This document shows, piece by piece, positions 24,501-39,318 of a DNA stretch of 64,000 nucleotides. Within the stretch, counting starts at the first letter, position 1; the number at the start of each line of letters is the position of its first letter. The position numbers and the translations under genes are program-made. Under the pieces are notes generated by a model. The model was given only the letters and a program-made list of their open reading frames with translations. It was not told the origin of the DNA and did no database searches. The DNA comes from Rhipicephalus microplus (Eukaryota; Arthropoda; Arachnida; Ixodida; Ixodidae): positions 83,239,817 through 83,303,816 of the forward strand of contig NC_134702.1 in assembly GCF_043290135.1 (NCBI RefSeq). Direction: 5' to 3'.

Positions 24501-25318
24501 CCAGCGGCCAGTGTATGCAATCGTGCCTTTCATAAAGCGGCGTGGCGCAAAGCGGAGTTGACACTTCCGGGCCAGTACATTAGGGCGCGCGCTTCATAGC
24601 GGCTAAGGCATCGCGACTCGCGGGGCAACAGGTATGTGCGTGTCTGTATATATATATATACGTATACATACATGCATTCGTGGAGCGCCCTCACACGACT
24701 GCACGGCCTTCTCGTTTCGAGAAAGCGGCACGAGCCACTAGAGATCCGACAGAACAAAGGACCTGGTACCACGAGAAGCCAGCAAGCTGTTGAGCGTGTG
24801 TCCGGAAGACCGGCGGCACAAACACGGAAGTTCAAAGCCGCTCGCTCACGCGGTGCTTAGGTCTTGCGTTCAGCAAAGCGAAGGACATTCTTTAATACGC
24901 GAGGTATGTTAGACGAGCAAAGAACCGACTGTGATGCGATGCTGCTAATTTAAAACAAAGGCACCCTAATTTCATCCAAGTAGAGTTAGTCTTTTATAAC
25001 TTTGAATCCAGCAGCACAAACAAGCCATTTCACTAGTTGTTATTATAAGATAGTTTTTACTACGTCAGCGCACTGTTAAATATATTATATGGGGTATTTT
25101 TACTGAAGTGCATTCGCATAACGTCGATTCCTGGAAGCGGTGGCCGAACGCCTGGAGACATAGCGGCACGCAAATCATACACACGCTACTGGGGGGGAAA
25201 TGCCCCCACCTCCCCGAAGGGAATCATGAGGAAATGCCAATGAATTTCTTGTGCCGAGAGAGCGTACCGTTGCCGTCAGACATTCGCCTTCATCTACTTC
25301 TGCCATCGCCTTGAGAGG
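21530..25318. other. No gene seen
   Basis: The longest ORF, 168 codons at 23398-23904 on the plus strand, has no recognisable domain and mixed composition. A short AT run with TATATATATATACGTATACATAC lies near 24648-24670. Composition returns to roughly balanced GC outside the AT-rich transposon block. Nothing else could be supported. Confidence 0.45.
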
Positions 25319-25496
25319 CGCCCAGCCAGCGAACGGTCGAGAGTGAGGAGCGAGCGGACGGGAGAGTGGAGAGCCAGCGTTCTCGGCTCGGCGTTGGCGT
25401 TTGACAGCGGCGTCTCGAGCACACATTTCCCGGTGTTCTTGAGAGAAGCCCAGCCAGCGAACGGTCGAGAGCGAGGCGCGAGCAGACGGGAGAGTG
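25319..25496 (+). repeat. Duplicated about 49-bp block, copies 129 bp apart
   Basis: The block GCCCAGCCAGCGAACGGTCG… at 25319-25367 recurs at 25448-25496 with only a few mismatches. Both copies end in GACGGGAGAGTG. The GA-rich, CpG-rich text resembles a 5' untranslated or LTR leader that was tandemly duplicated. No ORF of note runs through it. Confidence 0.8.
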
Positions 25497-26814
25497 AGGC
25501 GAAGGGAGGAGAGACAGCGATCGGCGAGAGAAGGAGCGGCTAAGAACCGCGCCTACCATCACCTACACTCTCTCTCACCACATGCTCCGGTCGCTAGGGG
25601 CGAGGATAAGCGCGCGGGCCCACAGCTTTCTTGCTTTTTTTCAGTTATTATTTCTTTCGTTTTACAGAAAGAGGAGCAAGAGCTAAAGGCCATGTGACAT
25701 GACAGAGGCTCTTATTCCTTTGGGCATTCGGCATGCATACAAATGGTTTTGATGCATGTAAAACAATAAAGCATCAGCATGTACATAACTTAATGCAAAC
25801 AGAGCAAATATATTTTCACATCATACGAAATACCAATAAGCAACAAAAACGTTTACGAACACTTTATGAAACGATAGAATAAAACACTTTATGTAAAATA
25901 AAAAAAAATATAATGCAAACACTTAATGAAACGAAACATCTTGCAAAACACTTCATGGAAAAAACACAAAAGCTGTTCAACGGCACCGAGAATTTCCTCT
26001 AGGTAGTGTTGAGCTGTTGCTATAGGAGAGGGACTGAGAGCGGAGAGATAACAGCACTCGGCGCGCGGACGCAGAGGACAACATCGGATCCCTGACATAG
26101 CCCGACTAAGAAATACATTCGCATTTAAAAGGAAGCGGCATTAAGCAGTGGCTTACTTGATGGTGGTCTACACACTAAATACTGGATCAATTATGCCTTA
26201 CAACAATATCAGAAACATCCATACGATTGTCCAACATCTGCAAGCTCGTCTAACACGTGCGTGACAATGAAACATAAGGGCGTTCACTTCCCAATAGACC
26301 GCACGCAATGAATCCAGCTATACTGAGGCTTCTAATATGTATTTTCGCATACCCCATGCAAGCCTCTTGCAAGACTTCTGCTTTTGTTTGTTTTGGTTGT
26401 GTCACTTAGGCTTTTCTCACACGTGAAAACTAAGCCCAGTGCCGACACACAATGCGCCAGGAAACTCACGCACTAACATTTGCAGTCTTCGAAGGCACTG
26501 CTGAGAGGCCGATCAGCGGATTCGGCACATGATTCTTCTTACCTGAAAACTAATACTGCGGTATGCCGAGAAACATCGCCTTATTTTAACCCGCCGTATA
26601 AATCTGCACTGGTATTAATTATTATTTCGACTCTTCCCGTAATAGTGAAACACGTAGTCACGCACGCACGCGACTACAATAGGAATAGCATTATACCTCC
26701 TCATTCCTCGAAGCTGAGACTTCTCAGGATCTCGAACATTATTTCGGGAAGCCATCGAATCGTGGCGACTTGCAGGAGAACGAAACATCGACCTCCCTCG
26801 AGATGTACAACCCG
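25497..26814. other. No gene seen
   Basis: An isolated AATAAA lies at about 25768. From 25840 to 25965 the words CACTTTATG/CACTTAATG and AATAAAA recur, so the stretch has low complexity. No ORF with a recognisable product. Confidence 0.45.
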
Positions 26815-26826
26815 AGCGCGATGTTC

Positions 26827-26965
26827 CCGTGTGCTCAGATTTGGGTGCACATTAAAGAACCCCAGGTGGTCTAAATTTCCGGAGCCCTCCACTACGGCGT
26901 CTCTCATAATCGTATAGTGGTTTTGGGACGTTAAACCCCACATATCAATCATCAATCAATCAATC
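26827..26965 (+). mobile_element. Ruka-like SINE, 5'-truncated, with 12-bp TSD
   Basis: It begins in the body (CCGTGTGCTCAGATTTGGG) and runs to the tail ATCAATCATCAATCAATCAA. The exact duplication AGCGCGATGTTC at 26815-26826 and 26966-26977 shows that the 5' truncation occurred at insertion, as expected from incomplete target-primed reverse transcription. Confidence 0.93.
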
Positions 26966-26977
26966 AGCGCGATGTTC

Positions 26978-27699
26978 GGGCAGTCTGGTCGAGTTCGCAT
27001 CTTTGCGCGAGGGACGGCCGCAACTCGGGCTATAGAACGCGCACGCTAAGCAGAATGGAAAAGGATCGATGTTCTCGCCTCCTTCCGAATTCAGACCACG
27101 GCGGCCCATCCGACGCATCGGGAAAAGAAACCGTACAGGTTATTTTTATGCGCCCACACTCACGCGCCGCGGGTGCTGTACAGCCTTTGCACCAAAACTA
27201 GGCTCTAAAACGCTCCCTTCCTTTTGTTTTTGTGAAGGCATCATTGCTTTCTAGAGGTATTCTTGTTCTTTTTGTTTTGCTATTGCTGTCTTTGTTGACG
27301 ATTTCCAACCCGAAAATTAGCGTCATTGCGATGTCCACGGGGGACAAAACTTGAATCGGAACACAAAAACAAACATTACAAGAAGTGAAATGAGAAAATT
27401 CGAGACAATTATAGAAAACAAAATCAAATGGAGAAAAAAAACATCTGGTTATAGACAGCAACGATGAAGAAACTAGAAATCAAAAACAAAAAAAATAGAT
27501 AAATGGCCGACCCTATCACTTGGTGATTAATTTGCAGTGAAATCGAACAGACGGTAATCCATTTCGTGCGTAGCGATATATATATAGTACCTATAAATAC
27601 GTCGTTCGCTCTACATTCTTAGCATACATATCTATAGATGTCACGGGCAAGCTCGTTTTCAGAGTACTAAATTCGACTGTATGTGATATGCACAGCACC
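26978..27699. other. No gene seen
   Basis: Short ORFs without a domain. A short ATATATATA run lies near 27576-27586. Confidence 0.5.
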
Positions 27700-27765
27700 A
27701 GGGGCGTAGCCAGAATTTTTTTCACGGAGTGTGAGCTGGGGTGGGGGTTCAGCTATACCTTATAT
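27700..27765. repeat. Fragment of a 'GGGCGTAGCCAGAATTTTTTT' repeat
   Basis: The phrase GGCGTAGCCAGAATTTTTTT followed by a G-rich stretch recalls a dispersed non-coding repeat of tick genomes. A similar GTGGCGTAGTCAGGAA phrase starts near 29891. Family identity is from memory. Confidence 0.35.
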
Positions 27766-27776
27766 ACGTCTATGAT

Positions 27777-29427
<1,651 letters not shown>

Positions 29428-29539
29428 ATATTCCGTGATGCCTTACTATGACTGTAAGACATAAGGCTGGATGAACGAACGCATGGATGGATGAAGGATG
29501 GATGGACGATACCTGCGCCAACTCCATGAACTATCAGCG

Positions 29540-29730
29540 TCAAATGAAACCCGAACATCGGCGAGCCTTCGCCACGGTATAGGTGCAGGCCGTCCACTTA
29601 ATACGATTGACAGGCGCGCGCAAACTATTCGCTAGTTCTGCGCATATATTTGTGCCTGTCCACGGTTATATATGTGGACGGCGCGCCCTATACCATCTCA
29701 AAGGCTGGCCGCTGTTCGGGTTTCATTTGA
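29540..29730. repeat. Imperfect inverted repeat, arms of about 57 bp
   Basis: The left arm at 29540-29597 begins TCAAATGAAACCCGAACA and ends CCGTCCAC. The right arm at 29674-29730 is its reverse complement with roughly 20 percent mismatches. The spacer is 76 bp. It could be a foldback/MITE remnant or a small-RNA precursor-like hairpin. Confidence 0.8.
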
Positions 29731-32271
29731 TAAAAATAGTACAGTGTAGCGATAACGCTTTCATTAACCGAGAAGTAACAGCAGCGCACTGCGCTTTAGA
29801 AATGAGGGGGTTGACCCGCGCGGAGGGAAAAAGCATGGGCGATTTGTTTATTCCACGCAAAGACATTTGCTATACCTTTCACCGCACATCGGTGGCGTAG
29901 TCAGGAAAAGTTTATGATTATGAACAAAACGCCGGCAAATGCTGGAAGCTTTTCTTTCCAGTTTCTGTTCCACACATGTGCATTTCTTTTTTATATCGGA
30001 GAACGCCTACACATTACACAGGCGCACAGGGCCAGCATTCAACAAAAGCTCTGAGAACATCGCTTGTAAGGAAAACAATCCGACTAATCGTTACTCTACA
30101 GACTGGTCACGAGCGAAGGCATACCCGGTGAATGGCAGAAAATTCGCTTGAGAGAAGCGAACGGCTTCGTGCGCTCGTCTTCCCGCTTTCAAGTTTGCAA
30201 AAGGACGTCCCTTCTTTCCCGTCTCCACCTATACGCCTTACCGAACACCCGGACGTATACAAGTTGCGCTTTGAGAGGGGCACATACCTGCGAGTGGCCA
30301 GCGGGGGATAAAAGGAAAGAGCTCTGGCGCGGACGGGAACTCACTCAATGATCGATGAAGCCAATAAAACGCCACGCAGCCGCCAAAAGGCATAGTAGCC
30401 CTACCTCCCTACATACGGAACCCCCTTTTCGCCTATAGGGAGCGTAAGAGGCCGCGCGCTGGACGTCGAGCTGCTTTTAGGCCAAGAGCTCCCGAAAGAA
30501 TTCGCAGGACGCAGCAACGCTGCTGCAGGAGGCGGGTACAATGTGCGCCGCGTGGCAAGATTTAAAACAAAACACGACATAGGAACCCCCGGCTTGGCCA
30601 CGGGAGACCGGAAGCACTTCGCTCCATTCTAGGACCCGGGAAGTGCGTGCAATGCTTAGCGATTCGAACGCGACACTCGCGGCGCTATAGGAGCTGTATA
30701 CTACTATTTTTTTTTTCGCCACCACTGGGCGCAGTATAGACACCGGCTCTGAGTAACTACAGAAAGAGCAAACACGTAATAAGGAAGGAGATTTTTACGA
30801 TGATTCGAGGGGAAGCGCTTTACTGTTTAAAGCAGAGTCAGGTTGCTTTAGAACGCCCTATAGTTGTAAAGCGAGATTCAGTAAAGAACAACAATACAGA
30901 TGTTGCAGGGCAGATGAGGAAACGACGTATATAGCATGTTAAGACTGAAGGTGCACATATCCGCCCAGGTTTGGGCACGAGCCTACGTGGAGCCTCGGGT
31001 TTTAGGGACGACAACGGACGCTCGTGATAGAAATAAGTAAGAGATGGTCAAAGTATCGGTGTCGGAAAAGTAGAAAAAGAAAAAACAAAAATAAACCGCG
31101 GGAAAATAAGGACATTCTGCTCACAAGTGAAGTTCCTCCGCTACAAGTTTAACAATTTCAATCACTCTTGATAGCTGTAAAGAGTGCGGCTGCGGAGCTG
31201 GTACACTGTCACATTTAATATTGATCAGGCCCTATTGGTTTCCAGACGATCGCGATATGCGCATTCGAACTAGCTTCCAAATCGCGATTTGACCGACATC
31301 TGCACCAAACTCCACCCGTATTCATTCGAACCGTGTAACAGCAATAACTGCTTATTGCGCAAGCTGTTACTTCGCTTGTAGGCATCTGCTTAGCCTATGA
31401 CAGATGCGGTTTTAGTACAGAGCAGGTTGACTTTACATTCTTTAACATAAAACAACTTAATATGATACATTAGGAATTTTAAGAGCCAACCTTTAAGATG
31501 TCCTCAAAAGACTACAGATTCACTTTTCCGATGACGGGCTTTAGCTTCTGCACCAGAATCAACTATCTGCAAAAGGAAAATTACTCTCATTTGCATAACT
31601 ACACATTTTGTCGACTAGCTCGAGCCACTTTCTAATGCATACTTTTACAGCAGAAGCAACCCCAATAACTATTATCCCATCCATCTTCTCCTGTTTAAAA
31701 TATTTGGAGCACATTTTCTAAAACGTTATTCATATGCAATGTTTGGTCTAGAGCTGACATAAAGGTATCTTGTCGCCGCTAACCATATCGCTGTAATCAG
31801 TCCACCATCACAATTCAATATAATGGGAAAAGCTTAAAAACGCATTCGACGACGCCAGACACTCGGGTTTGCTATTCGCTTGAACCTGCGCTTAGGTAGA
31901 GACGGCCGGTCTGCTTGCACGCTCTTCGACTGCGACAGCACCTTGAGGCGCTTCGCTGGAATGGCGCCTAGCTATACCTCTACCGGCGATGGCATAGCGA
32001 GCGCTTGTATAAATCCAGGCCGTGCAAACAAACAGGCGACACGCTTTTCAAGCGCCAAGAACGCCAAGGCGCTAAACAACAACAAAGCCGAAGCGCCTAT
32101 TTTCATCACGAGCGGGGGGAAAGCAGCGAGAAAGAGATGGGGATCAAGCTCGAAGGATGGCGTCGTCTCCCTCCTCCGCCTTCCCGTGCCGGAGAGTCAA
32201 GCTTGATGTCCAGCAAAGACGAAACAGAAGCACGCTCTAGACTTTAAAGAGATATTTAAAAACCGCTACAA
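29731..32271. other. No gene seen
   Basis: No recognisable ORF, RNA or long repeat. The longest ORFs are about 108 codons in low-information frames. Confidence 0.45.
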
Positions 32272-32514
32272 GCCCCGTCGCGGTGGTCTAGTGGCTAAGG
32301 TACTCGGCTGCTGACCCGCAGGGCGCGGATTCGAATCCCGGCAGCGGCGGCTGCATTTCCGATGGAGGCGGAAATGTTGTAGGCCCGCGTGCTCAGATTT
32401 GGGCACACGTTAAAGAACCCCAGGTGGTCTAAATTTCCGGAGCCCTCCACTACCGCGTCTCTTATAATCATATAGTGGTTTTGGGACGTTAAACCCCACA
32501 TAACAATCAATCAA
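32272..32514 (+). mobile_element. Ruka-like SINE, full length, intact A and B boxes
   Basis: It reads GCCCCGTCGCGGTGGTCTAG at the start, with A box TGGTCTAGTGG, B box GATTCGAATCC, the common body and the tail CATAACAATCAATCA. The boxes are among the best preserved of the plus-strand copies. I could not find a convincing target duplication. Confidence 0.93.
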
Positions 32515-34055
32515 ATGCCGCTTTAAAAAAGCGCGCTCACTGCACCGTACTTCCTGACAAGGTGCAAATATCAGAGCCTGTTCTAAGCCCAAATCACTAC
32601 CTCTATTTAGCCAAATGAATAAACGAAGCGGGCGAACGAATACTGGTTGCCGGCTACAGTGCGACAGAAGTCAGGCAGAAATCGCGGAAGCCACGTTTGA
32701 GACGGATGATAACTTATACGAAGAGCGTGGGATTACGGCACAAACAATCATGTGTTTTATCGTTAAAGGAGCGCGCATACATGTATACCCGTGCATGATT
32801 ATGGGAGTTTAAAAAAAAGTGCACAATGAACACAGTTACTGTAAGTCTTTAGGCAAAGGCGAAGCTTGTCCACTAGGCGGCTATACAGACGGTAAAGGTG
32901 AGGGAGACCGCAAGCCTATAAATAGCTGTGCCGTCGGGCGCAGGATCACGAAATGCATCCGTCAACGCTGTCAGCAAAATCTCGAACTGTATGCAGACAA
33001 GGTTCATTCGAAACGTTCAAGTATACTGCACTTGCCCCGAACAAAGTATGCGCAGTCGGCGACTCCGCAAGGTAACGAACACGGCACGGAGAAGAGAGAG
33101 GAGGTGATGAAGTGGGAAGTGGGAGCCAATGAGGCGCCTCTCGCTATAGAGGTAACTCAAGCCGAAACAATACAAACATTCCGAGATACAGGACGTGTCA
33201 GCACGCCTTTAGCCGAATTATCGGGCATTTTTACTGAACACTCTTCTGTATAAGCCCTGAGGAGCACGCCATTTGTTGGACTAACTGTAAACCTTTATTT
33301 TTAGTGGTCCAGTGATGACCAGCGAAATTTACCCAATGTGTGTGGCACGTAACCGTTCACGATGCCCACAAACGTTACTACGGATCCCGGACACGAAATA
33401 CTCGATCAAGAACAGAATGGCTGCTAAAATAATCAGTTGAAGAAGAAAGCCAACGCAGCTGTACTATATTTCCAGGTCGTGCGTCTTGTACTGGAAAAAT
33501 ACGTCGACCTTCACGCACCATCTGAAGGTTTCGTGGAACGCACGAGAGAGCCTATGAACTAAAAAGGGGCCTCGGAATGTCACCGTCGACTTGAGAGCTT
33601 AATACAGTGTTAACACTTGGTCTGTAAGCAATGGGTGTTTAAAAATAAATTCAATTAGATCCGCAGACCGACTGCACGCGCGCGCCGTCCAGGCTAAAAT
33701 TATTCGCCGCCAGAACAATCTGTCAGCCCAACTATATTGCGTTTCGAAATTTGCCACGCGTCCAATCACATACGTACAAGTCTCCATAAGACACCATTTT
33801 CACAGCGTGTGAGCGGCTGCCATCTAACTCCTAGCAGCTCATCACATTAAATGTTCTTTTTTTACATACGTGGAACCATGACGCCCGTTAGATAGCATCA
33901 TTTCAATTAATGAAATGACTCGCTCTAAAGTGTTTACATTACTTGTGAAATATAATAAGAGGCCCTTTTCAGTGACTAACAAAACTATTAGCGGCTTACT
34001 GCATTGGATTAAAAAAAATAAGAATCACGGGTCTGACGTGCCAAAACAGCAATAT
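32515..34055. other. No gene seen
   Basis: An ORF of 144 codons (32819-33253, plus strand) has no recognisable domain. The last 30 bases (TGACGTGCCAAAACAGCAATA) resemble the 3' part of a minus-strand SINE. Confidence 0.4.
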
Positions 34056-34162
34056 TGTTGCGCACATGCACGAAGACAAAGAAGCGTATACGGTGAACGC
34101 ACTTGTCGCCGAGAGCGAGAAAGGAAGAAGAGGATCAGGAGGATCTTTAACCAGTCGGCCGC
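34056..34162 (+). repeat. Inverted partial copy of the gypsy-like LTR
   Basis: These 107 bp are the reverse complement of 35421-35527 with about three mismatches, starting TGTTGCGCACATGCACG against TGTGGCGCACATGCACG. An intact LTR element has LTRs in direct orientation, so this copy is rearranged or comes from a second element. It abuts the end of the gag pseudogene at a GCGGCC palindrome. Confidence 0.9.
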
Positions 34163-35254
34163 CGGACACCATGAGGCTGTCCGAAGGGTCGTGAAAAGTC
34201 AGATGGTTGGTGATACCGAGGAGTCACCCGACGGTTGCAAAATCGCGATATGTGGCCTGGCACACCGCAGGAGTAGCACACCGGCCGAGGTCGAAACGTC
34301 GGTCGCTCGTCGATGAATAGAGCGTCATCATTTGCTCTTGTGTGACGGATGTACTGGTCGGTACGTCGTACCGAGACGTCGGGTGTCGAGGAGGCATGCG
34401 CTGAGAGCGTCGGTCATACCGTGACTTGGGAAGTCTGGTTGTCATCCTTGACTGTGCGGCTGGGCTGTACTCCACAGTTGCCGCGCTCATCGTCGGTTGC
34501 CATGGGGTCAAAGGAGGCACATCCATAGCCTCACGTGGCAGACACAACTCGCGATGGTCAGCTGTCGAACACGACATTTCTCGGTGGGACAGTTCCTCAC
34601 GAACAATCTGTCGAATGGTAGAAAAAAGGTCGAGGCCAGAATTCGTGTCCACACTGGCAACAGTTGTAACGTTAGCCAGCCGACCAAGCTTGGGCGCAAT
34701 TCGACGCATCTTGAGTGTTTCAAACGTTCGGCAATGCTGAATGACGTCGGACACAGAACTGAGGCTTTCTTTTCCAATTAGAAAATTATACACGTCCTCA
34801 GCTATCCCTTTGAGCAGATGCCCCACTTGGTACTCTTCCGACATGGTAGCACAGACCACCTTGCACAGCCTTAACACTTCTTCTATGTAAGTGGTGCATG
34901 TCTCACCTGGTAGCTGTGCCCGTTGCGACAGTGTTTGCTCAGCCCGCTTCTTTCTAGCAACCGAGTCGCCGAAACACGCCCTGAGCTCTTCAACAAAAAG
35001 ATCCACGTCGTGAGTGCGTCCTCGTGGTTCTCGTACCATACCAGAGCGGTGTCGGTCAGGGAGAACACTACGTTGGATAGCATAGCGGCTGCATCCCAAC
35101 GGTTGGACTTGCCCACACGTTTGTACTTGGTGAGCCAGGCGTCGACATCTTCTGCTTTTCCTCCGAAGGGCGGTAGAACTCGGTAGTACGGAAGCGGACC
35201 AGACAGTGCCGTCCTGGAAACGCCTGCTTCTTCGGGCATGTCGAAGTCACTCAC
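34157..35254 (-). pseudogene. Ty3/gypsy-like Gag, frameshifted and truncated
   Basis: Gag would form the nucleocapsid-like particle of an LTR retrotransposon. The first frame (35254 down to about 35010) starts at an ATG and covers the N-terminal part, with a PPF.GKAEDVDAWL-type segment typical of retrotransposon Gag. A one-base shift near 35005 moves the reading to a second frame, which continues as the alpha-helical capsid-like region (DLFVEELRACFGD onward). Another shift near 34285 precedes a zinc knuckle of pattern CX2CX4HX4C at about 34285-34235. No protease or reverse transcriptase follows, because the sequence ends at the inverted LTR piece. An LTR lies about 97 bp upstream of the ATG. 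It is a dead copy; the 3' two-thirds of the element is missing. Confidence 0.8.
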
Positions 35255-35350
35255 GGCAGATGGTGGGAGACCGGCAAGTCGACGGCTTCGTCGAAGCCGT
35301 GGCAGCGATCGTTCCGTAGTTGAAGCGCTTACCCAGCACCTCCACCACTC

Positions 35351-35527
35351 TGTTACGTTTGAAAGAGGTTGGTAGACGTTGTAAGGGGCCGTTTATTAGG
35401 TCGTGAGGGGCAGCTCAGAAGCGGCCGACTGGTTAAAGATCCTCCTGATCCTCTTCTTCCTTTCTCGCTCCGGGCGACAAGTGCGTTCACCGTATACGCT
35501 TCTTTGTCTTCGTGCATGTGCGCCACA
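35351..35527 (-). mobile_element. 5' LTR (177 bp) of the gypsy-like element
   Basis: On the minus strand it begins TGTGGCGCACATG and ends ACGTAACA, so TG…CA termini are present, with an AATAAA signal inside (about 35393-35398). Directly after its end comes GAG and then TGGTGGAGGTGCTGGG (about 35332-35347), which has the TGG start and position of a tRNA primer-binding site. I could not assign the tRNA. The gag ATG follows. Confidence 0.7.
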
Positions 35528-35743
35528 ATATAGCTATGAGTCATTCCACAGCAAGGACTTCAGCCAAATACGCAACGTCATATTCCTTATTCAAGCAAGT
35601 GCCTCTACCCTGTTGTATTGGTGAAGGACGCGTAGAATTCCTCGAACTGCCACAGGCGATTTTTGTAAGCGACATCAATGCCAGTGGCAGCTGAGTTTGC
35701 TGCACCCCTGGCCTGCAGGGCGCCATCAACGAGACTGACACGT

Positions 35744-35745
<2 letters not shown>

Positions 35746-35815
<70 letters not shown>

Positions 35816-35905
35816 TCTAGGGTTTCACGAGCAATAGCCACGATATGATTATGAAAGACGCCGTAATGCAGGGCTCCAGAAATTCCGACCATCTGGTGTT
35901 CGCAG
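35746..35905 (-). mobile_element. SINE fragment with (AAT)n tail
   Basis: A run of about 23 AAT units (35746-35815) is followed by a diverged Ruka-like 3' portion on the minus strand (CCACGATATGATTATGAAAG, GACGCCGTAATGCAGGGCTCC). The microsatellite sits where the SINE tail belongs, so it probably grew from the tail. The 5' half is absent. Confidence 0.65.
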
Positions 35906-36440
35906 AGTAGCGGGGCCTCCATGGCGCTGAAACACGCTTCTCGGGCACTTCATTTTCTCCGGACATGTCCGGCAAGTGACACACAACTTCACTTTCAAGC
36001 TTAACAAAGAACCACAGCTAAGTGGGGGAAAACAGAAAAAAAAACGAAATCGAACCTATTGAGCGTATTAAAAAAAAATAAGGATTGACACGCAAGGCAC
36101 GGCAAGGATGAGAGCGCGACGGCAGCTGCGCGAATACTCGCAGAAACACACAGAAGGACGAAGGTTATGTCAAATAAGAGAGCGTTGCGCGGGCAAAAAG
36201 AGGAAGGCGCGAAGGGAACGATGGACACGCCCGAGTCGGGAACCCCCTTTCACGGCGGACGTGGGCTCAACAAGCAGATCGATGCCCGGGCGGGCAGAGC
36301 ACGCGTTGAAGAAGGGAGAGAGAGAGAGAGAGAGAACGGGACAAGACGACGAGGCAAGCTGCTGCTTCGCCTTCGCGGCGAGGCGCACAGGTGTCGAGGG
36401 AAAGCCGCCTTTCTTTACAAAGGAAGCACGTATACCGTTT

Positions 36441-36767
36441 CATCATCATCATCATCATCAGCCTGACTACGTCCACTGCAGGACAAAGGCCTCTCCCATG
36501 TTCCGCCAGTTAACCCGGTCCTGTGCTTGCTGCTGCCAATTTATACCCGCAAACTTCTTAATCTCATCTGCCCACCTAACCTTCTGTCTCCCCCTAACCC
36601 GCTTCCCTTCTCTGGGAATCCAGTCAGTTACCCTTAATGACCAGCGGTTATCCTGTCTACGCGCTACATGCCCTGCCCATGTCCATTTCTTCTTCTTGAT
36701 TTCAGCTATGATATCCTTAACCCCCGTTTGTTCCCTAATCCACTCTGCTCTCTTCTTGTCTCTTAAG
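36441..36767 (-). mobile_element. 5'-truncated LINE tail with intact C-terminal frame and 11-bp TSD
   Basis: On the minus strand a frame of roughly 100 codons is open to a stop. It contains WAGHVARRQDNRWSLRVTDW, then WIPREGKR, KVRWADEIKKFAG, QQQAQDRVNWRNMGEAFVLQ and W-T-stop. This is the C-terminal tail of endonuclease-reverse-transcriptase LINE proteins common in ticks. The 3' end is (ATG)n. The exact repeat GTATACCGTTT at 36430-36440 and 36768-36778 marks the insertion. The catalytic domains are lost, so it cannot move alone; the intact frame suggests a recent event. Confidence 0.9.
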
Positions 36768-36884
36768 GTATACCGTTTATTTCTCGTTATAAAGGAAAGG
36801 GTGCCGCTTTCGAGGGCTGTCCACCCTACTTAAGACTACAGTGCTTTAACGTTACACTTCTTTAACAAAAAAAGGTTATAGTAA

Positions 36885-37116
36885 TGATTGTTTAAGCTTG
36901 GCGTCCCAAAACCACCACATTATTATGAAAGCCGCCATAGAGGAGGCCTCCAGAAATTCTGTCCACCTGGAGGACTTCACCATGCACCTAAATCTAAGTA
37001 AACGAACCTCGGGTATTTTCGCCTCCATCAAAAATTTAGCCACTACGGCCTGAATTCGATCCCGCGACCTACGGATTAGTATAGATCGGAGTATTCCCCA
37101 GACCACCGTGGCGGCT
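36885..37116 (-). mobile_element. Ruka-like SINE, old and diverged
   Basis: Minus-strand copy: GGCGTCCCAAAACCACCACA, CGCCATAGAGGAGGCCTCCAG, ATTCGATCCCGCGACCTACG and AGACCACCGTGGCGG are recognisable in order, with many substitutions and small gaps. No target duplication remains. Confidence 0.8.
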
Positions 37117-38767
<1,651 letters not shown>

Positions 38768-39105
38768 TGGACATCGTCGTTGCTCGCTCGCGTTTACTAC
38801 ATGTAAGCACCGCATATACATCCTGCTCACGGGAGCGGGGTGAAGATGCCCATTCTGAAACGTTCTTCCAGTCCAGTCGAAGGTTTGCGTCCACTCGATC
38901 ATGGCGATGATGATACTTCTCAGCGTTCCATTTGAAAGTGAGTGGTGGCCGGCACAATCGCATTGCCTCTTCTGCATTACGAATTTCTCCGCATATGTAA
39001 CAAGTGCTGTTTTATCAACATTATCCCTGAGTTTCTTTCTCTACGAATACCTTAGACGTCTTTTGCTTACATGAATCACTGAAAAGCACGAGTATCGCAA
39101 AAAAG

Positions 39106-39313
39106 ATTGATATGTGGGGTCTAACGTCCCACCATATGATTATGAGAGACGCCGTAGTGGAGGGCCGCCGAAATTTCGACCACCTGGGATTCATCATTAC
39201 CGTGCACCCAAATCTTAGCACACGGGCCTGCAGCATTTCCGCCTCAATGCAGCCGCCGCAGCCAGGACTCGATACCATGACCTGCGGTTCAGCAGCCGAG
39301 TACCTTATCCTGA
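39106..39313 (-). mobile_element. Ruka-like SINE, head truncated
   Basis: The minus-strand copy starts (plus reading) GATTGATATGTGGGGTCTAACG and runs to GCAGCCGAGTACCTTA, then stops short of the last 30 bp of the tRNA head. It lacks a few bases in the CATATGATTATG region. It abuts the left arm of an inverted repeat. Confidence 0.88.
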
Positions 39314-39318
39314 GGGGT

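Noticed and set aside
35605..35740. Possible coding exon on the minus strand (…YKNRLWQFEEFYASF…)
   Set aside because: The frame looks protein-like but matches no family I can name, ends in a stop and runs into the (AAT)n tract.
36108..36833. 241-codon ORF on the plus strand
   Set aside because: It runs antisense through the LINE tail, whose minus-strand frame is the meaningful one.
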